DNA from: Bacillota bacterium
GTDB taxonomy: Bacteria > Bacillota > Clostridia > DSM-8532
DNA length: 34,323 nt
NCBI GenBank assembly: GCA_022702935.2
Contig: JAKIML020000017.1
Location: 1-34,323 of the forward strand
Direction: 5' to 3'
A program made the translations under genes and the position numbers. The notes under the pieces were generated by a model. It was not told the origin of the DNA and ran no database searches. It saw only the letters and a list, made by a program, of their open reading frames with translations. Of the stretch, positions 7,094 through 14,783 are shown in pieces (position 1 is the stretch's first letter; each line of letters opens with the position of its first letter).

Positions 7094-7795
7094 TCAATAA
7101 GATACCTCGATGGCATTGCATTTTTCAATGACTGGCAGATAAGGCGCAATATCCTGCGCCTTTTTGCCCATCTGCTCAAGATAGTCTTGGGCCAGGCTCT
7201 TTCGCATAGTCAGAATACTCTGATCATAAATATCTTTCGGAAGTCTGGAGTAACCCATCAGATAATATGTCCGAGCAATATCATAGTCTTTGGGTCCGCA
7301 GCAGATATTCATAAAGTCTATCACTTTAATCTCACCGTTGCGATCGATTAAAACATTTCCTGGATGAAAATCTCCATGGCATAGGGTATTGCCATCCGGC
7401 AATTTACCGAGATAAGCCAAAAGCTCCATATCTTTATCACCCATCACTTTTCTAACAAAATCTTTGTAGGTTGGGAGCTGCTTACCTTCATGCTGAAGTA
7501 TTTCCTTGTGTGTCTTTGTCAATATGGATACCACGGTATTATAATGGTTACCATCCATAAGATAACTGACTAAATCAGTTCCCTCTATCTTCTCATAAAG
7601 TATCCCATGCCTGTCATTGATGGAAATCAGGTCATAGCACTTAGGCACAGGAAGCTTCAAGTCATACAGGAGTTGGGCATTATGCTGTTCCCGCCTTACA
7701 AATTGAATTGCATAACCTGAATAGAAGAGCTTTAATATCATGCCTTCAGCATAATCAAATACTTCGGCAGTATTTCCTTTTGCAATTAAATTCAC
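7094..7795 (-). CDS. Aminoglycoside phosphotransferase (APH)-fold kinase
   Basis: Predicted small-molecule kinase of the APH/choline-kinase fold; similar proteins belong to the TIGR02172 group and are not proven resistance enzymes. Seen: N-lobe MNLIAKGNTAEVFDY with the ATP-binding Lys in GMILKLFYSG, hinge GILYEKIEGTDLVSYL, the catalytic Brenner motif CHGDFHPGNVLID (Asp base, Asn) and the metal-binding IDFMNICCGPKDYDIARTYYL. 233 aa, slightly shorter than typical APH enzymes but with all catalytic segments present. The start at 7795 is the first Met of a full-length N-lobe, though its ribosome binding site is weak. Substrate unknown: aminoglycoside, macrolide, sugar or amino alcohol are all possible. 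Monocistronic by spacing. Confidence 0.82.
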   Translation of the reverse strand: MNLIAKGNTAEVFDYAEGMILKLFYSGYAIQFVRREQHNAQLLYDLKLPVPKCYDLISINDRHGILYEKIEGTDLVSYLMDGNHYNTVVSILTKTHKEILQHEGKQLPTYKDFVRKVMGDKDMELLAYLGKLPDGNTLCHGDFHPGNVLIDRNGEIKVIDFMNICCGPKDYDIARTYYLMGYSRLPKDIYDQSILTMRKSLAQDYLEQMGKKAQDIAPYLPVIEKCNAIEVSY

Positions 7796-7867
7796 GAATA
7801 CATTACCTCGCTTCTTCTTTGAGTGTACTATAGTTTAACTGCGCTAAGCAAACCTTGCTTAATACAG

Positions 7868-7906
7868 ATAAAAAACGCACCTTTGCGTTTTGCGTAAAGG
7901 TGCGTT
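7868..7906 (-). terminator. Terminator of the 5'-nucleotidase gene
   Basis: Stem of about 14 bp (AACGCACCTTTGCG paired with 7893-7906, one mismatch) and 4-5-nt loop, followed on the minus strand by a run of T residues (GTTTTTTATC), 40 bp after the nucleotidase stop. Confidence 0.85.
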
Positions 7907-7942
7907 AAATATTTGATTCATTTATGTGTAAGCCTTGAGCAA

Positions 7943-9808
7943 TTATGCAGCAGGCACCTTAAGTACCTGTCCGATATGAATTAAGTCAGGGGATTTCAAA
8001 ATATCCTTATTAAGATTATAAATCTCAATATATCTGGTGCCGTTTCCGAGATACTTCTTCGCAATCTTCCAGAGGCAATCGCCCTTGACGACTTTATAGT
8101 AGATATATTCCTCTGCTGCTTCCTCAGAGGGTTCCTCTTTAGGCTCGGGCTTTTCTTCTGCAGCGGGTGCAGTCAGGATCGTGATGTTTCCTTTCGAAGC
8201 TCCATACATTTTCTCACTGATTACACCATTCAGAACCTCAGCGGTATAATTTATGAGCGCATCCTCAAGGGCCACACCCGTATTATAGCTGCTCAGATTC
8301 TTTAACAGGTAGTACGTATCTCCACCTGCTGCAAGAAAATCATTGGTTGCTAAGGTGTAGGTCTTATTGAGTTCCAGGTCCTGACCGTTCACCTTGACAT
8401 TCTTAATGCGGGCTCCGGGATTTGCTGGTGCATAATACGTTGAATCCGGATACTGCTCGCCATTGACATAAGGTACTGTTGTATCGATTGTAAACTCAAT
8501 GCCTGAAACCTGAGGGAATGCGCCAATGGCCACAGGGATACTGCAGGTAGAGGCCTCGAGCAATTCTAACAACTGTGCTCCGGTAACCTCAACGATAGCA
8601 ACGGTATTTCCAAAGGGGAACACGGTCTTCATGTCCTTCATGGTGACATCGCCAATATTAATGGAAGCACGTATACCGCCGCCATTTGTTATTGCAATAT
8701 CGACACCGCCGCCTACGGCATTGTTTGCAGCCCAAAGGATAGCATCTGCTGCAAAATTACCCAGGTTTGTTTCCTGCGTTCTTACACCGGGGTCTCTGTT
8801 ACCATCCAGGAAGACCTCTGTTGTGGCAAACTTCTCAGAAAGCATTTCATCAATTTTTCCAGCCTCAGCAGTAATCAAGTCATTGACTTTGCTGTCAACA
8901 CTGCTATAGTCGCTTGCGGAAATAAGTTTTGCAGTAATTCCGTCTTTACCAATAGTAACAACACCAACGTGGCTCAGCTTAGTTCCTGTTGAAGCTAATA
9001 TTGTGGTGCCATACTTATCGCCTTCAATAACACTGTGGCTGTGTCCGTCTATCAATACATCTATGCCGTCCACATTCTCAATGACATCGATGGAGCGGTT
9101 AGGCTCACTTTCACTGTCGATTCCCAGGTGGGCCACACAAACAATATAATCTGCGTCGGCTTCTTTTAATTTCTTAACCTGTTGCTGTGCGATCTTATAA
9201 AGTTCTTCTCCGGCAACGAAATTAAGAGAAGCAACATTTTTGGGGTTAGCCTTGGTAAAGGTCTCAGGGGTTGTTAACCCGAATATACCGATTTTGCCTG
9301 CCTTTGTTTCAATAATCAGATTTTCTTTAAATGCGGGAGCACCCGTTTCCTTGTACAGTATATTGGATGAAATAATGGGGAAGTCCGCTTTCTGTTCAAG
9401 CTCTTTCAGATTGTCAAAGCCAAAGTCAAACTCGTGATTGCCAGGAACCATAAGGTCATAACCGGCTTCATTCATGAAAAGGATAGCATTAAGGCCTTTA
9501 TTGAGATTGACTAAAGGATCACCCTGTATGGCATCTCCCGCTGATACCAATAAGACCTCGGCGCCCTTTGCTTCGTAATCCTTAGCAATCTGTGCAACGC
9601 CTGCTGTTCCAATGGATTGACCTTCCGCCGCTACATCGCCGCCATGGGTATCGTTGGTATGAATAATGACGAGTTTACCGTTCAAGTCCTCCGGTAACTC
9701 AACAGCCGATACCATGTTAACCTGTAGTCCCAGTACAAGCAGTACCGCTAAGGTTAATGCAAGAATTTTACTGAACTGACTCTTAAGTCTGCCATAGAAA
9801 AATACCAT
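7943..9808 (-). CDS. Secreted 5'-nucleotidase / 2',3'-cyclic phosphodiesterase-type metallophosphatase with C-terminal LysM
   Basis: Extracellular calcineurin-like phosphoesterase that releases phosphate and nucleosides from nucleotides or UDP-sugars. Seen in order: signal peptide (about residues 1-35, LALTLAVLLVLGLQVNMVSA); metallophosphoesterase domain (about 45-290) with metal-binding motifs TNDTHGG, GDAIQGD, GNHEFDFG and DGHSHS; 5_nucleotid_C domain (about 330-520) with GNFAADAILWAAN and NGGGIR substrate-site motifs; an acidic Glu/Pro linker; and one LysM repeat (about 573-618, YKVVKGDCLWKIAKKYLGNG to GQVLKVP). LysM would hold the enzyme on peptidoglycan in place of an LPXTG anchor. Start at 9808 follows CGGAGGGTGCTGT. 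A TATAAT-like -10 lies near 9860 on the minus strand without a strong -35. Monocistronic with a strong terminator. Confidence 0.93.
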   Translation of the reverse strand: MVFFYGRLKSQFSKILALTLAVLLVLGLQVNMVSAVELPEDLNGKLVIIHTNDTHGGDVAAEGQSIGTAGVAQIAKDYEAKGAEVLLVSAGDAIQGDPLVNLNKGLNAILFMNEAGYDLMVPGNHEFDFGFDNLKELEQKADFPIISSNILYKETGAPAFKENLIIETKAGKIGIFGLTTPETFTKANPKNVASLNFVAGEELYKIAQQQVKKLKEADADYIVCVAHLGIDSESEPNRSIDVIENVDGIDVLIDGHSHSVIEGDKYGTTILASTGTKLSHVGVVTIGKDGITAKLISASDYSSVDSKVNDLITAEAGKIDEMLSEKFATTEVFLDGNRDPGVRTQETNLGNFAADAILWAANNAVGGGVDIAITNGGGIRASINIGDVTMKDMKTVFPFGNTVAIVEVTGAQLLELLEASTCSIPVAIGAFPQVSGIEFTIDTTVPYVNGEQYPDSTYYAPANPGARIKNVKVNGQDLELNKTYTLATNDFLAAGGDTYYLLKNLSSYNTGVALEDALINYTAEVLNGVISEKMYGASKGNITILTAPAAEEKPEPKEEPSEEAAEEYIYYKVVKGDCLWKIAKKYLGNGTRYIEIYNLNKDILKSPDLIHIGQVLKVPAA

Positions 9809-10007
9809 ACAGCACCCTCCGTATAATTATGTATTCCAGTAAATAGGTTTACTGTTACCTTAATTATACAACAAAAGATTACAATTTAAATCTCTATTTT
9901 ATCTATTACCCGCAATAAAAGCCATTATTTTAGATTAAGTTGTATTTGCTTTAAACCAAATTTCACCCTGAAATCCTGGGGCAGATAACCCTTCCATAAA
10001 ATCCCTC

Positions 10008-10115
10008 TCACTTTAAATACTCATCAAAAAAAGCAAGGCTTTTTAGGTTCACGAGCTTTAAAGTTTCGTATCCGGGCTTCCAAGATTCCACAGCGGGCCA
10101 TCTATCACATGAGCG
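10008..10115 (-). pseudogene. Possible C-terminal remnant of an unidentified protein
   Basis: Immediately after and in the same frame as the stop of the P-loop kinase, 35 codons stay open and end at 10008. They read like a natural protein C-terminus (WKPGYETLKLV, then SLAFFDEYLK), reminiscent of the last helix of alpha/beta hydrolases. There is no start and no ribosome binding site. The identity is a guess. The remaining stretch to 9830 is AT-rich and holds nothing I recognise. Confidence 0.3.
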
Positions 10116-10694
10116 TTACAATAAACTCTCTATGGCCCGTGCTAAAGCAGTATCCCAGGGTCTTGCCTCAATGACTTTAATGTTATTCTGTTTGCAGGTC
10201 TCTGTTATCCATTTTCCATAGGCTATACTTATTTCAGCTCTGTACTGCTGTATAGCCCCGCCTTCCCGTGATAAATAATTCTGCATAATTTGATGAATAT
10301 CCGGTTCATTGATAAAAATGGATTTCACCTTCGGACTATCAAAGGTCGCTGTGAATTCGGGATGAATAAAATCGCCCTCGATAATAACAGGCACATCGTC
10401 CTCAAGGTGCCTGTCTGCCAGTGCCTTTAATACCGGAGCCAATTCCTTGCTTACGTTAATTAACCAATTCACATTGCCGGCAACGCCTATCTCCTCCCAG
10501 TTAACACCCGTTTCCCAATAATGTATTGCCGGAAAGGTCTCCTTTGTTGTAACCCTCTCTATAGCCAGATGAATATCATCTACTTCCATAACATTCACGC
10601 CATAATAGCGAGAGATCTCATAAGCTATGCTTGATTTTCCTGTTCCTGAAGCACCGCCTATAAATAGAACCGTCCAGTTTCTGTCTGTTTTCAT
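10116..10694 (-). CDS. P-loop kinase, 2-phosphoglycerate kinase-like
   Basis: Small nucleotide-dependent kinase of unknown substrate. Seen: Walker A GGASGTGKSS at residues 13-22, EVDDIHLAIERVTTKETFPAIHYW (a binding segment shared with 2-phosphoglycerate kinase-like proteins), a Walker-B-like VPVIIEGDFIHPEF, and a C-terminal lid region with Arg residues (YLSREGGAIQQYRAE). Start at 10694 follows GCGGAGGTTAACCC. It sits 25 bp downstream of the OsmC gene on the same strand, so it is probably the third gene of the TetR-OsmC-kinase transcript. About 192 aa, normal for this loosely defined group. Confidence 0.78.
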   Translation of the reverse strand: MKTDRNWTVLFIGGASGTGKSSIAYEISRYYGVNVMEVDDIHLAIERVTTKETFPAIHYWETGVNWEEIGVAGNVNWLINVSKELAPVLKALADRHLEDDVPVIIEGDFIHPEFTATFDSPKVKSIFINEPDIHQIMQNYLSREGGAIQQYRAEISIAYGKWITETCKQNNIKVIEARPWDTALARAIESLL

Positions 10695-10719
10695 GGGTTA
10701 ACCTCCGCAACCAGTCAGA

Positions 10720-11148
10720 TTACTCACTTATTTGGATTTCTACTTCAACTTCCACATTTCCTTTGATCATGGACCATACCGGACACATCTTCTCCTCCGC
10801 GGCTTTCAATGCTTCCAGCGCTTCGTCCTTAGTCAACTCTGCTGATTTAAAAGTCAAAGACAGTAGTATATGTTTCAGTGCTTTAGGGTGTTCCTCGCGC
10901 ACTTTACCTTGTACTTCCACATCTACACCATCTACCTGTTTCTTCATCCTATAGCGCAGCAGGGATAAAAGTGTTGAGCTTACACAGGAACCAAAGCTTA
11001 TCATGAAAAGCTCCAGTGAAGTATAGCCCTTGCCCGTCCCGATAGGCGGAAAATAGTCAATGATTACCTCCTGATTGTCCCGAGCCGTGGCACTAAATTT
11101 TGTTTTTAAATCAATTGTCTGCAATGTAACATTCAGAGTATCCATCAT
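10720..11148 (-). CDS. OsmC/Ohr family protein (thiol peroxidase fold)
   Basis: Cytoplasmic OsmC-like protein; family members reduce organic or fatty-acid hydroperoxides through two cysteines. Seen: the first Cys in ELFMISFGSCVSSTLLSLLRYR and the second in EEKMCPVWSMIKGNVEVEVEI, both in the expected positions of the split alpha/beta fold. Start at 11148 (double ATG) follows GAAAGGATTAAG; the in-frame extension to 11193 overlaps the TetR coding end and has no site of its own. About 142 aa. It begins about 10 bp after the TetR stop, so TetR very likely controls it. A role in peroxide or electrophile detoxification is inferred from family and context. Confidence 0.88.
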   Translation of the reverse strand: MMDTLNVTLQTIDLKTKFSATARDNQEVIIDYFPPIGTGKGYTSLELFMISFGSCVSSTLLSLLRYRMKKQVDGVDVEVQGKVREEHPKALKHILLSLTFKSAELTKDEALEALKAAEEKMCPVWSMIKGNVEVEVEIQISE

Positions 11149-11158
11149 CTTAATCCTT

Positions 11159-11722
11159 TCATTCTTTATTTCTTGAATGTGTTGCCACATCAAATATCAT
11201 GTTGATTTCTTCAATGATCTCTCTGTCCGGAATATCCTCTTCCAAAAGAATAATGCGCTGAATCATTTCCGTAATAGAGCGGGCTATGAACTTTGCCCAT
11301 TGCACTGAGCCAACAATGGAGGCATATTCCTTCCAGGCTTTCTGGTAGGCCCTCTGCTCCCATTCCATGAGCTTTCTTCGGGACTCCTCGCAGCCATCAC
11401 AGCGCAGCCACGTCTTCATGGCCAGGCGATATATGATGCGTTCATCCTCCGACAGGTGCTTTTTTTGAATGACCTTTTGAATGTTGTACTCTGTACAGGA
11501 AACATCCTTGGGAAGCTGTGACCAAAGCCGGGCGACCAACTCCTCAAAGGCAACACGGACTACTTCATCAAAAAGCTTTTCTTTATTTTCAAAATAATAA
11601 TATATTGTAGGCATCTTGCAACCCGCCAGTTCACAGACATCACGCAAGGAAGTGCCGTGAAAACCGTGTTTATCAAACAACCTCCGGGCATGGTATGCTA
11701 TTTTGTCCTTCATTGAATCCAT
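11159..11722 (-). CDS. TetR/AcrR family transcriptional regulator
   Basis: One-component repressor. Seen: N-terminal HTH in the TetR pattern (ARRLFDKHGFHGTSLRDVC then AGCKMPTIYYYFENKEKLFDEV), followed by a helical ligand-binding domain of about 130 residues with several Cys (DVSCTEYN, LRCDGCEESR). Start at 11722 has GAGGT 8 nt upstream. It is first in a transcript with the OsmC and P-loop kinase genes. A promoter (11756-11784) overlaps a perfect inverted repeat (11738-11759), the layout expected for autorepression. The inducer is unknown; the co-transcribed OsmC protein suggests a peroxide, electrophile or lipid-derived signal. Confidence 0.9.
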   Translation of the reverse strand: MDSMKDKIAYHARRLFDKHGFHGTSLRDVCELAGCKMPTIYYYFENKEKLFDEVVRVAFEELVARLWSQLPKDVSCTEYNIQKVIQKKHLSEDERIIYRLAMKTWLRCDGCEESRRKLMEWEQRAYQKAWKEYASIVGSVQWAKFIARSITEMIQRIILLEEDIPDREIIEEINMIFDVATHSRNKE

Positions 11723-11737
11723 AGGCTTACCTCTAGG

Positions 11738-11759
11738 TTATATATCGTTAGATATATAA
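11738..11759. promoter_or_regulatory. Probable TetR operator
   Basis: Perfect 9-bp inverted repeat TTATATATC / GATATATAA with a 4-nt centre. It overlaps the -10 region of the adjacent promoter and sits 16 bp upstream of the tetR start codon. Confidence 0.65.
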
Positions 11760-11784
11760 TATTACTCTGTTAATTTTTTGTCAA
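11756..11784 (-). promoter_or_regulatory. Promoter of the tetR-osmC-kinase operon
   Basis: Minus strand TTGACA (11784-11779), 17-bp spacer, TATTAT (11761-11756): a perfect -35 and 5/6 -10, overlapped by the inverted repeat at 11738-11759. Confidence 0.75.
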
Positions 11785-11905
11785 CAGGAGAATATCATCC
11801 ATGGCTAGTTTATTCTGTCTCCATTGAACCATAAAATTGATAAACTGCCGGGTTGAGTTCTGAGTTTGAGGATATAAGTGACTCAACATCTATTTCATAT
11901 CTCGT

Positions 11906-12685
11906 TTATATTTTCTTTCGTTTTACGGCGTCTATGAAAAACAGGTGATAGAGAACATCAATAAACCCATTATTTAAAATACGCTTGTGAATGTACAAGA
12001 GCTCATTCTCATACTTCCTTGCAGTAAACTCCGGGAATACCCAAGGGAATGCTTTAATATAGATGCCCAGTGCACCAATATCATAGAAACGGATAAAGCT
12101 TAATTCTTCCATCGAGCTTACAATATCAAAATTAGCCTGTAATAATTCCTTTTCGGCATAGTTTAAATTCCAGTTTGAAACCTCCAGCCCCTTATTGTCA
12201 AATAACTGAATTAAATTCATGATGGTCGCGCTTCCAACTTGCTGTGTAATAAAGTGGGCATCGTCTTTCAAGATGCGATTTATTTCTTGCGGGCAATAGG
12301 CCTCATGTCTGTCTATGATGAGGTCAAAATAATTATCCTCAAAAGGCAAATTGCTGTTAAATGGCGGCCCTGCTTTACCATCAACCTCTATGACCTTTAT
12401 GCCAAGAGGCTCAAGGGTTTTCTTTGCGATTTCTACATTGGGCTTATAACCTTCGGTAGCATAGGTTTCTTTGGGTAAAGGCGTAAACTTAGACAATCTT
12501 TCTCCGCCACCCGTTCCCAAGTCTAATAACCTGTCAGCATTACATAAATAAGGATTAATCTTGCTATAATAGTTCCACCGTATCGGGACTTCCTGCATTC
12601 TTCCTGTTCCGGTAATATAGGAGAAATCCCATCCGGAAAACTCATAACTATCAATTTCATCAAGGAGATATTCGAAATAATCCAT
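11906..12685 (-). CDS. Class I SAM-dependent methyltransferase
   Basis: Rossmann-fold methyltransferase of unknown substrate. Seen: SAM motif I DRLLDLGTGGGERLSKF, post-I acidic strand KVIEVDGKAG and motif IV PFEDNYFDLIIDRHEAYCPQEI. The C-terminal half (EELSFIRFYDIGALGIYIKAFPWVFPEFT) matches small-molecule methyltransferases of the Methyltransf_11 group. Start at 12685 (MDYFEY) follows GAAGGGTGAG; the GTG three codons earlier overlaps that site. 259 aa. It sits alone, 180 bp upstream of the tetR promoter region and about 240 bp downstream of the cytochrome-b5-like gene. Confidence 0.82.
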   Translation of the reverse strand: MDYFEYLLDEIDSYEFSGWDFSYITGTGRMQEVPIRWNYYSKINPYLCNADRLLDLGTGGGERLSKFTPLPKETYATEGYKPNVEIAKKTLEPLGIKVIEVDGKAGPPFNSNLPFEDNYFDLIIDRHEAYCPQEINRILKDDAHFITQQVGSATIMNLIQLFDNKGLEVSNWNLNYAEKELLQANFDIVSSMEELSFIRFYDIGALGIYIKAFPWVFPEFTARKYENELLYIHKRILNNGFIDVLYHLFFIDAVKRKKI

Positions 12686-12786
12686 TTTTCTCACCCTTCA
12701 ATTTCTCTTGCGTCACAGACCAGCTTATAAGAGTTTTCCTAAATTATACATTATCTTTGAGATATCTACTATGACTTAAATAAAGG

Positions 12787-12849
12787 TAAGGGTTTTCAGA
12801 AACGATTCTCTCAGTCAGAGCAACCGAGAGAATATTCCCGAAACCCTTA
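12787..12849 (-). terminator. Nested hairpin between cytochrome-b5-like and methyltransferase genes
   Basis: Outer stem TAAGGGTTT/AAACCCTTA (12787-12795 with 12841-12849) and inner stem ATTCTCTC/GAGAGAAT (12805-12812 with 12826-12833), both perfect, separated by asymmetric internal loops. It lies 80 bp past the cytochrome-b5-like stop. The T-tail on the minus strand is weak (ACCTTTATTT), so this may be a processed RNA structure or an imperfect terminator. Confidence 0.45.
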
Positions 12850-12928
12850 ATTACAGCCTTTTTCAGTTATTCTCATTTTCATGGAGCAAATAGTATTAAG
12901 CCATAAGATGAGTACAAAAGCCCTTTGC

Positions 12929-13315
12929 TTATTCTTCCTGATATTGTCCAACGATTTTTAGCTTACCCAGCGTTTTATGTCCATGAGGTGATTCTAAAAA
13001 CTCTTTAGTCAAGTCTTTGCCTGCTTCCAGACCATGATGTTGGCCATTCTTCCACTTTTTGCTGACGTCATAAACGATGCCGTTTATAGCGATATAAGCC
13101 TCCATACCATTTTTGCCATTGTATTGTGCCAGCTTTTCTTTTGAAAATACATTTTCAGCCATTATGAGCTGCTCTTCAGAAGAAATCACTCTGTTTAGCT
13201 TTTCAGCCTCAGATTCCTCTGTTTTGGGTTTAAATATGTAATACCCAACAGTAAATATCAATATCAATGCAACTATGATGAATAAAGCCTTGCCAAATAC
13301 CTTTCTATTTATCAT
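12929..13315 (-). CDS. Membrane-anchored cytochrome b5-like haem/ligand-binding protein
   Basis: Single N-terminal membrane anchor (about residues 8-29, ALFIIVALILIFTVGYYIF) followed by a charged linker and a cytochrome b5 domain (about 57-125) exposed outside the membrane. Seen: FSKEKLAQYNGKNGMEAYIAINGIVYDV and KWKNGQHHGLEAGKDLT with the His pair, then ESPHGHKTL. These two His segments match the haem-ligand regions of prokaryotic b5-domain proteins. Start at 13315 follows GAGGGGTATC. 128 aa. Probably haem-binding electron carrier; ligand binding without haem, as in membrane steroid-binding relatives, is an alternative. It is the distal gene of a same-strand set with the Cys-rich protein and nitroreductase. 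Confidence 0.83.
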   Translation of the reverse strand: MINRKVFGKALFIIVALILIFTVGYYIFKPKTEESEAEKLNRVISSEEQLIMAENVFSKEKLAQYNGKNGMEAYIAINGIVYDVSKKWKNGQHHGLEAGKDLTKEFLESPHGHKTLGKLKIVGQYQEE

Positions 13316-13339
13316 GATACCCCTCTTTCTATACCTATC

Positions 13340-13552
13340 CTATTTCATTGCTTCAAAAAACTCCTCTTTGGCACTGCATGAAACAAAATCGCCATTTATG
13401 AACCCAAAATACTTGCCGGATAACTCAGAATGTTTTTGCTTGCATTTTGCGATGCAGCCAAAGGCTAATTTGCAATTAATCTTACTTGCGTATTCTCTTA
13501 TTTCTTTCGCATCAAATCCCGAACAGCGCCTGCAAATTTTCACTTTCTTCAT
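13340..13552 (-). CDS. Small cysteine-rich protein, DUF1450/thioredoxin-like ferredoxin type
   Basis: 70-aa soluble protein with six Cys. Seen: VKICRRCSGFDAKEI at the N-terminus, GCIAKCKQKH in the middle, and KYFGFINGDFVSCSAKEEFFEAM at the end. The order Cys pair, G-C-x-x-x-C, then F-x-x-x-N-G-x-x-V resembles the small DUF1450 and [2Fe-2S] thioredoxin-like proteins, so metal or Fe-S binding is plausible. The assignment rests on pattern only. Start at 13552 follows AAAGGAAG with good spacing. It lies 30 bp downstream of the nitroreductase and 25 bp upstream of the b5-like gene, which supports a common redox transcript. Confidence 0.6.
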   Translation of the reverse strand: MKKVKICRRCSGFDAKEIREYASKINCKLAFGCIAKCKQKHSELSGKYFGFINGDFVSCSAKEEFFEAMK

Positions 13553-13581
13553 GCATCACTACTTCCTTTCAGACACATAAC

Positions 13582-14088
13582 CTACCACTTGTTCCAATGG
13601 ACCCTTGTTTCATCAAATCGATTGATAGGGGCTTTTTCTTCTGCAGGATAACCTAATGATACGATAGAAAATGGAATGATATATTCAGGTAAATCAAACA
13701 GCCTTCTGATTCCTTCCATGACTTCTTGCATTGGGTAAGTACCAAGCCATACGGCCCCCAGGCCTAAGTCCTGTGCCATAATAAGCATATTCTCAGTAGC
13801 CGCGGAGCAATCTTGAATCCATAGCTCTTCAACGAATTTATTCTTTCTGTTCATGTCTCCGCACACAATAATGGCATGACTGGCCTCTGGCAGCATTTTT
13901 GCATAGCTATGCATTTCTGAAATTGCTTTCAGAAGTTTTTTATCGTCTACGACAAGAAACTGCCATGGCTGTCCGTTCCCTGCTGACGGTGCAGACATTG
14001 CTGCTTCTAAAATCAGATGGATCTTCTCTTTCGGAATCTGTTTATTCAGATATTTCCTTATACTTCTTCTCTCTAAAATGGCATTCAT
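13582..14088 (-). CDS. Nitroreductase family FMN-dependent oxidoreductase
   Basis: Flavoprotein of the nitroreductase superfamily, expected to be an FMN homodimer using NAD(P)H or ferredoxin. Seen: N-terminal AILERRSIRKYLNKQIPKEK with the R-R-S-x-R FMN phosphate-binding motif, MSAPSAGNGQPWQFLVVDD, and the C-terminal ENMLIMAQDLGLGAVWLGTYP and FSIVSLGYPAEEK, all diagnostic. 168 aa, a short but complete member. Start at 14088 follows ATGGAGGATAAAT. It is transcribed divergently from the HxlR regulator, the common arrangement for HxlR-controlled nitroreductase or azoreductase genes. Downstream are the Cys-rich and cytochrome-b5-like genes. Confidence 0.92.
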   Translation of the reverse strand: MNAILERRSIRKYLNKQIPKEKIHLILEAAMSAPSAGNGQPWQFLVVDDKKLLKAISEMHSYAKMLPEASHAIIVCGDMNRKNKFVEELWIQDCSAATENMLIMAQDLGLGAVWLGTYPMQEVMEGIRRLFDLPEYIIPFSIVSLGYPAEEKAPINRFDETRVHWNKW

Positions 14089-14220
14089 ATTTATCCTCCA
14101 TTCTGTTTTTCAAGGAATTTTATTGGGCATGCTTAGTCGTTTGAATAACCTTATTGACATTATATTTCCATATGTTGAATAATTAAAGTAGGCAAAATAT
14201 TCTTATATAATCTCAAATAT

Positions 14221-14249
14221 TTGACTTACTCTAAAAAATAGACTATAGA
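14221..14249 (+). promoter_or_regulatory. Promoter of the HxlR regulator gene
   Basis: TTGACT (14221-14226), 17-bp spacer, TATAGA (14244-14249), about 20 bp before the start codon with GGAGG between. Confidence 0.55.
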
Positions 14250-14268
14250 TGATGGAGGCAAAACAATT

Positions 14269-14619
14269 ATGGCTGCCACTTCAAATGAATCGTGCAGTTT
14301 GATTGTAGAAAAAGCGATAAACATCATTGGAGGAAAGTGGGCATTTCTTGTTATTGCACATTTAAAAGACGGTCCTTTGCGTTTTAACCAGTTGAAGAGA
14401 AAAATCAGCGCAATAAGCACCCAGTCTTTGACTGTCGTTCTGAAATACCTAGAGCAGAACGGGTTAGTCATCCGTGAGGTATTTCCGACGGTTCCGGTAA
14501 CAGTTGAATATTCTTTAACAGAAAAGGGTGCAGACTTTGTAAGAATACTGGTGGAAATTTATAATTGGGGTGTAAAGTGGGATATCTTAAAATCAACAGT
14601 GACAGACACCGTTAAATAG
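14269..14619 (+). CDS. HxlR family winged-helix regulator
   Basis: One-component redox/electrophile-responsive regulator. Seen: Cys9 followed by LIVEKAINIIGGKWAFLVIAHL, then GPLRFNQLKRKISAISTQSLTVVLKYLEQNGLV and the wing REVFPTVPVTVEYSLTEKG, the standard HxlR winged helix. The N-terminal Cys occupies the position of the sensing Cys in redox-active relatives. Start at 14269 follows TGGAGGCAAAACAATT. 116 aa, full length. It is divergent from the nitroreductase with a 180-bp shared intergenic region, so the nitroreductase, Cys-rich and b5-like genes are its probable targets. Confidence 0.9.
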   Translation: MAATSNESCSLIVEKAINIIGGKWAFLVIAHLKDGPLRFNQLKRKISAISTQSLTVVLKYLEQNGLVIREVFPTVPVTVEYSLTEKGADFVRILVEIYNWGVKWDILKSTVTDTVK

Positions 14620-14783
14620 TTGTCAATAAAAAAGGTTTTACACACCATTTATATTACAGGAATATTTGTACTCACCAGCCAACCCTCGTTCATCAGGATA
14701 CTTCCAAACTATCAAATCTTAATTAAGTTCTGCTACACTCATGTCATAAGTGGCGTGGTTGATGGGAGCAATGGCTGTGACTA

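Noticed and set aside
14640-14783. Short minus-strand frame containing IVWKYPDERGLAGEYKY, like the start of an SPFH-domain protein
   Set aside because: Only about 25 codons, interrupted upstream by a stop and without start signals; too short to support.
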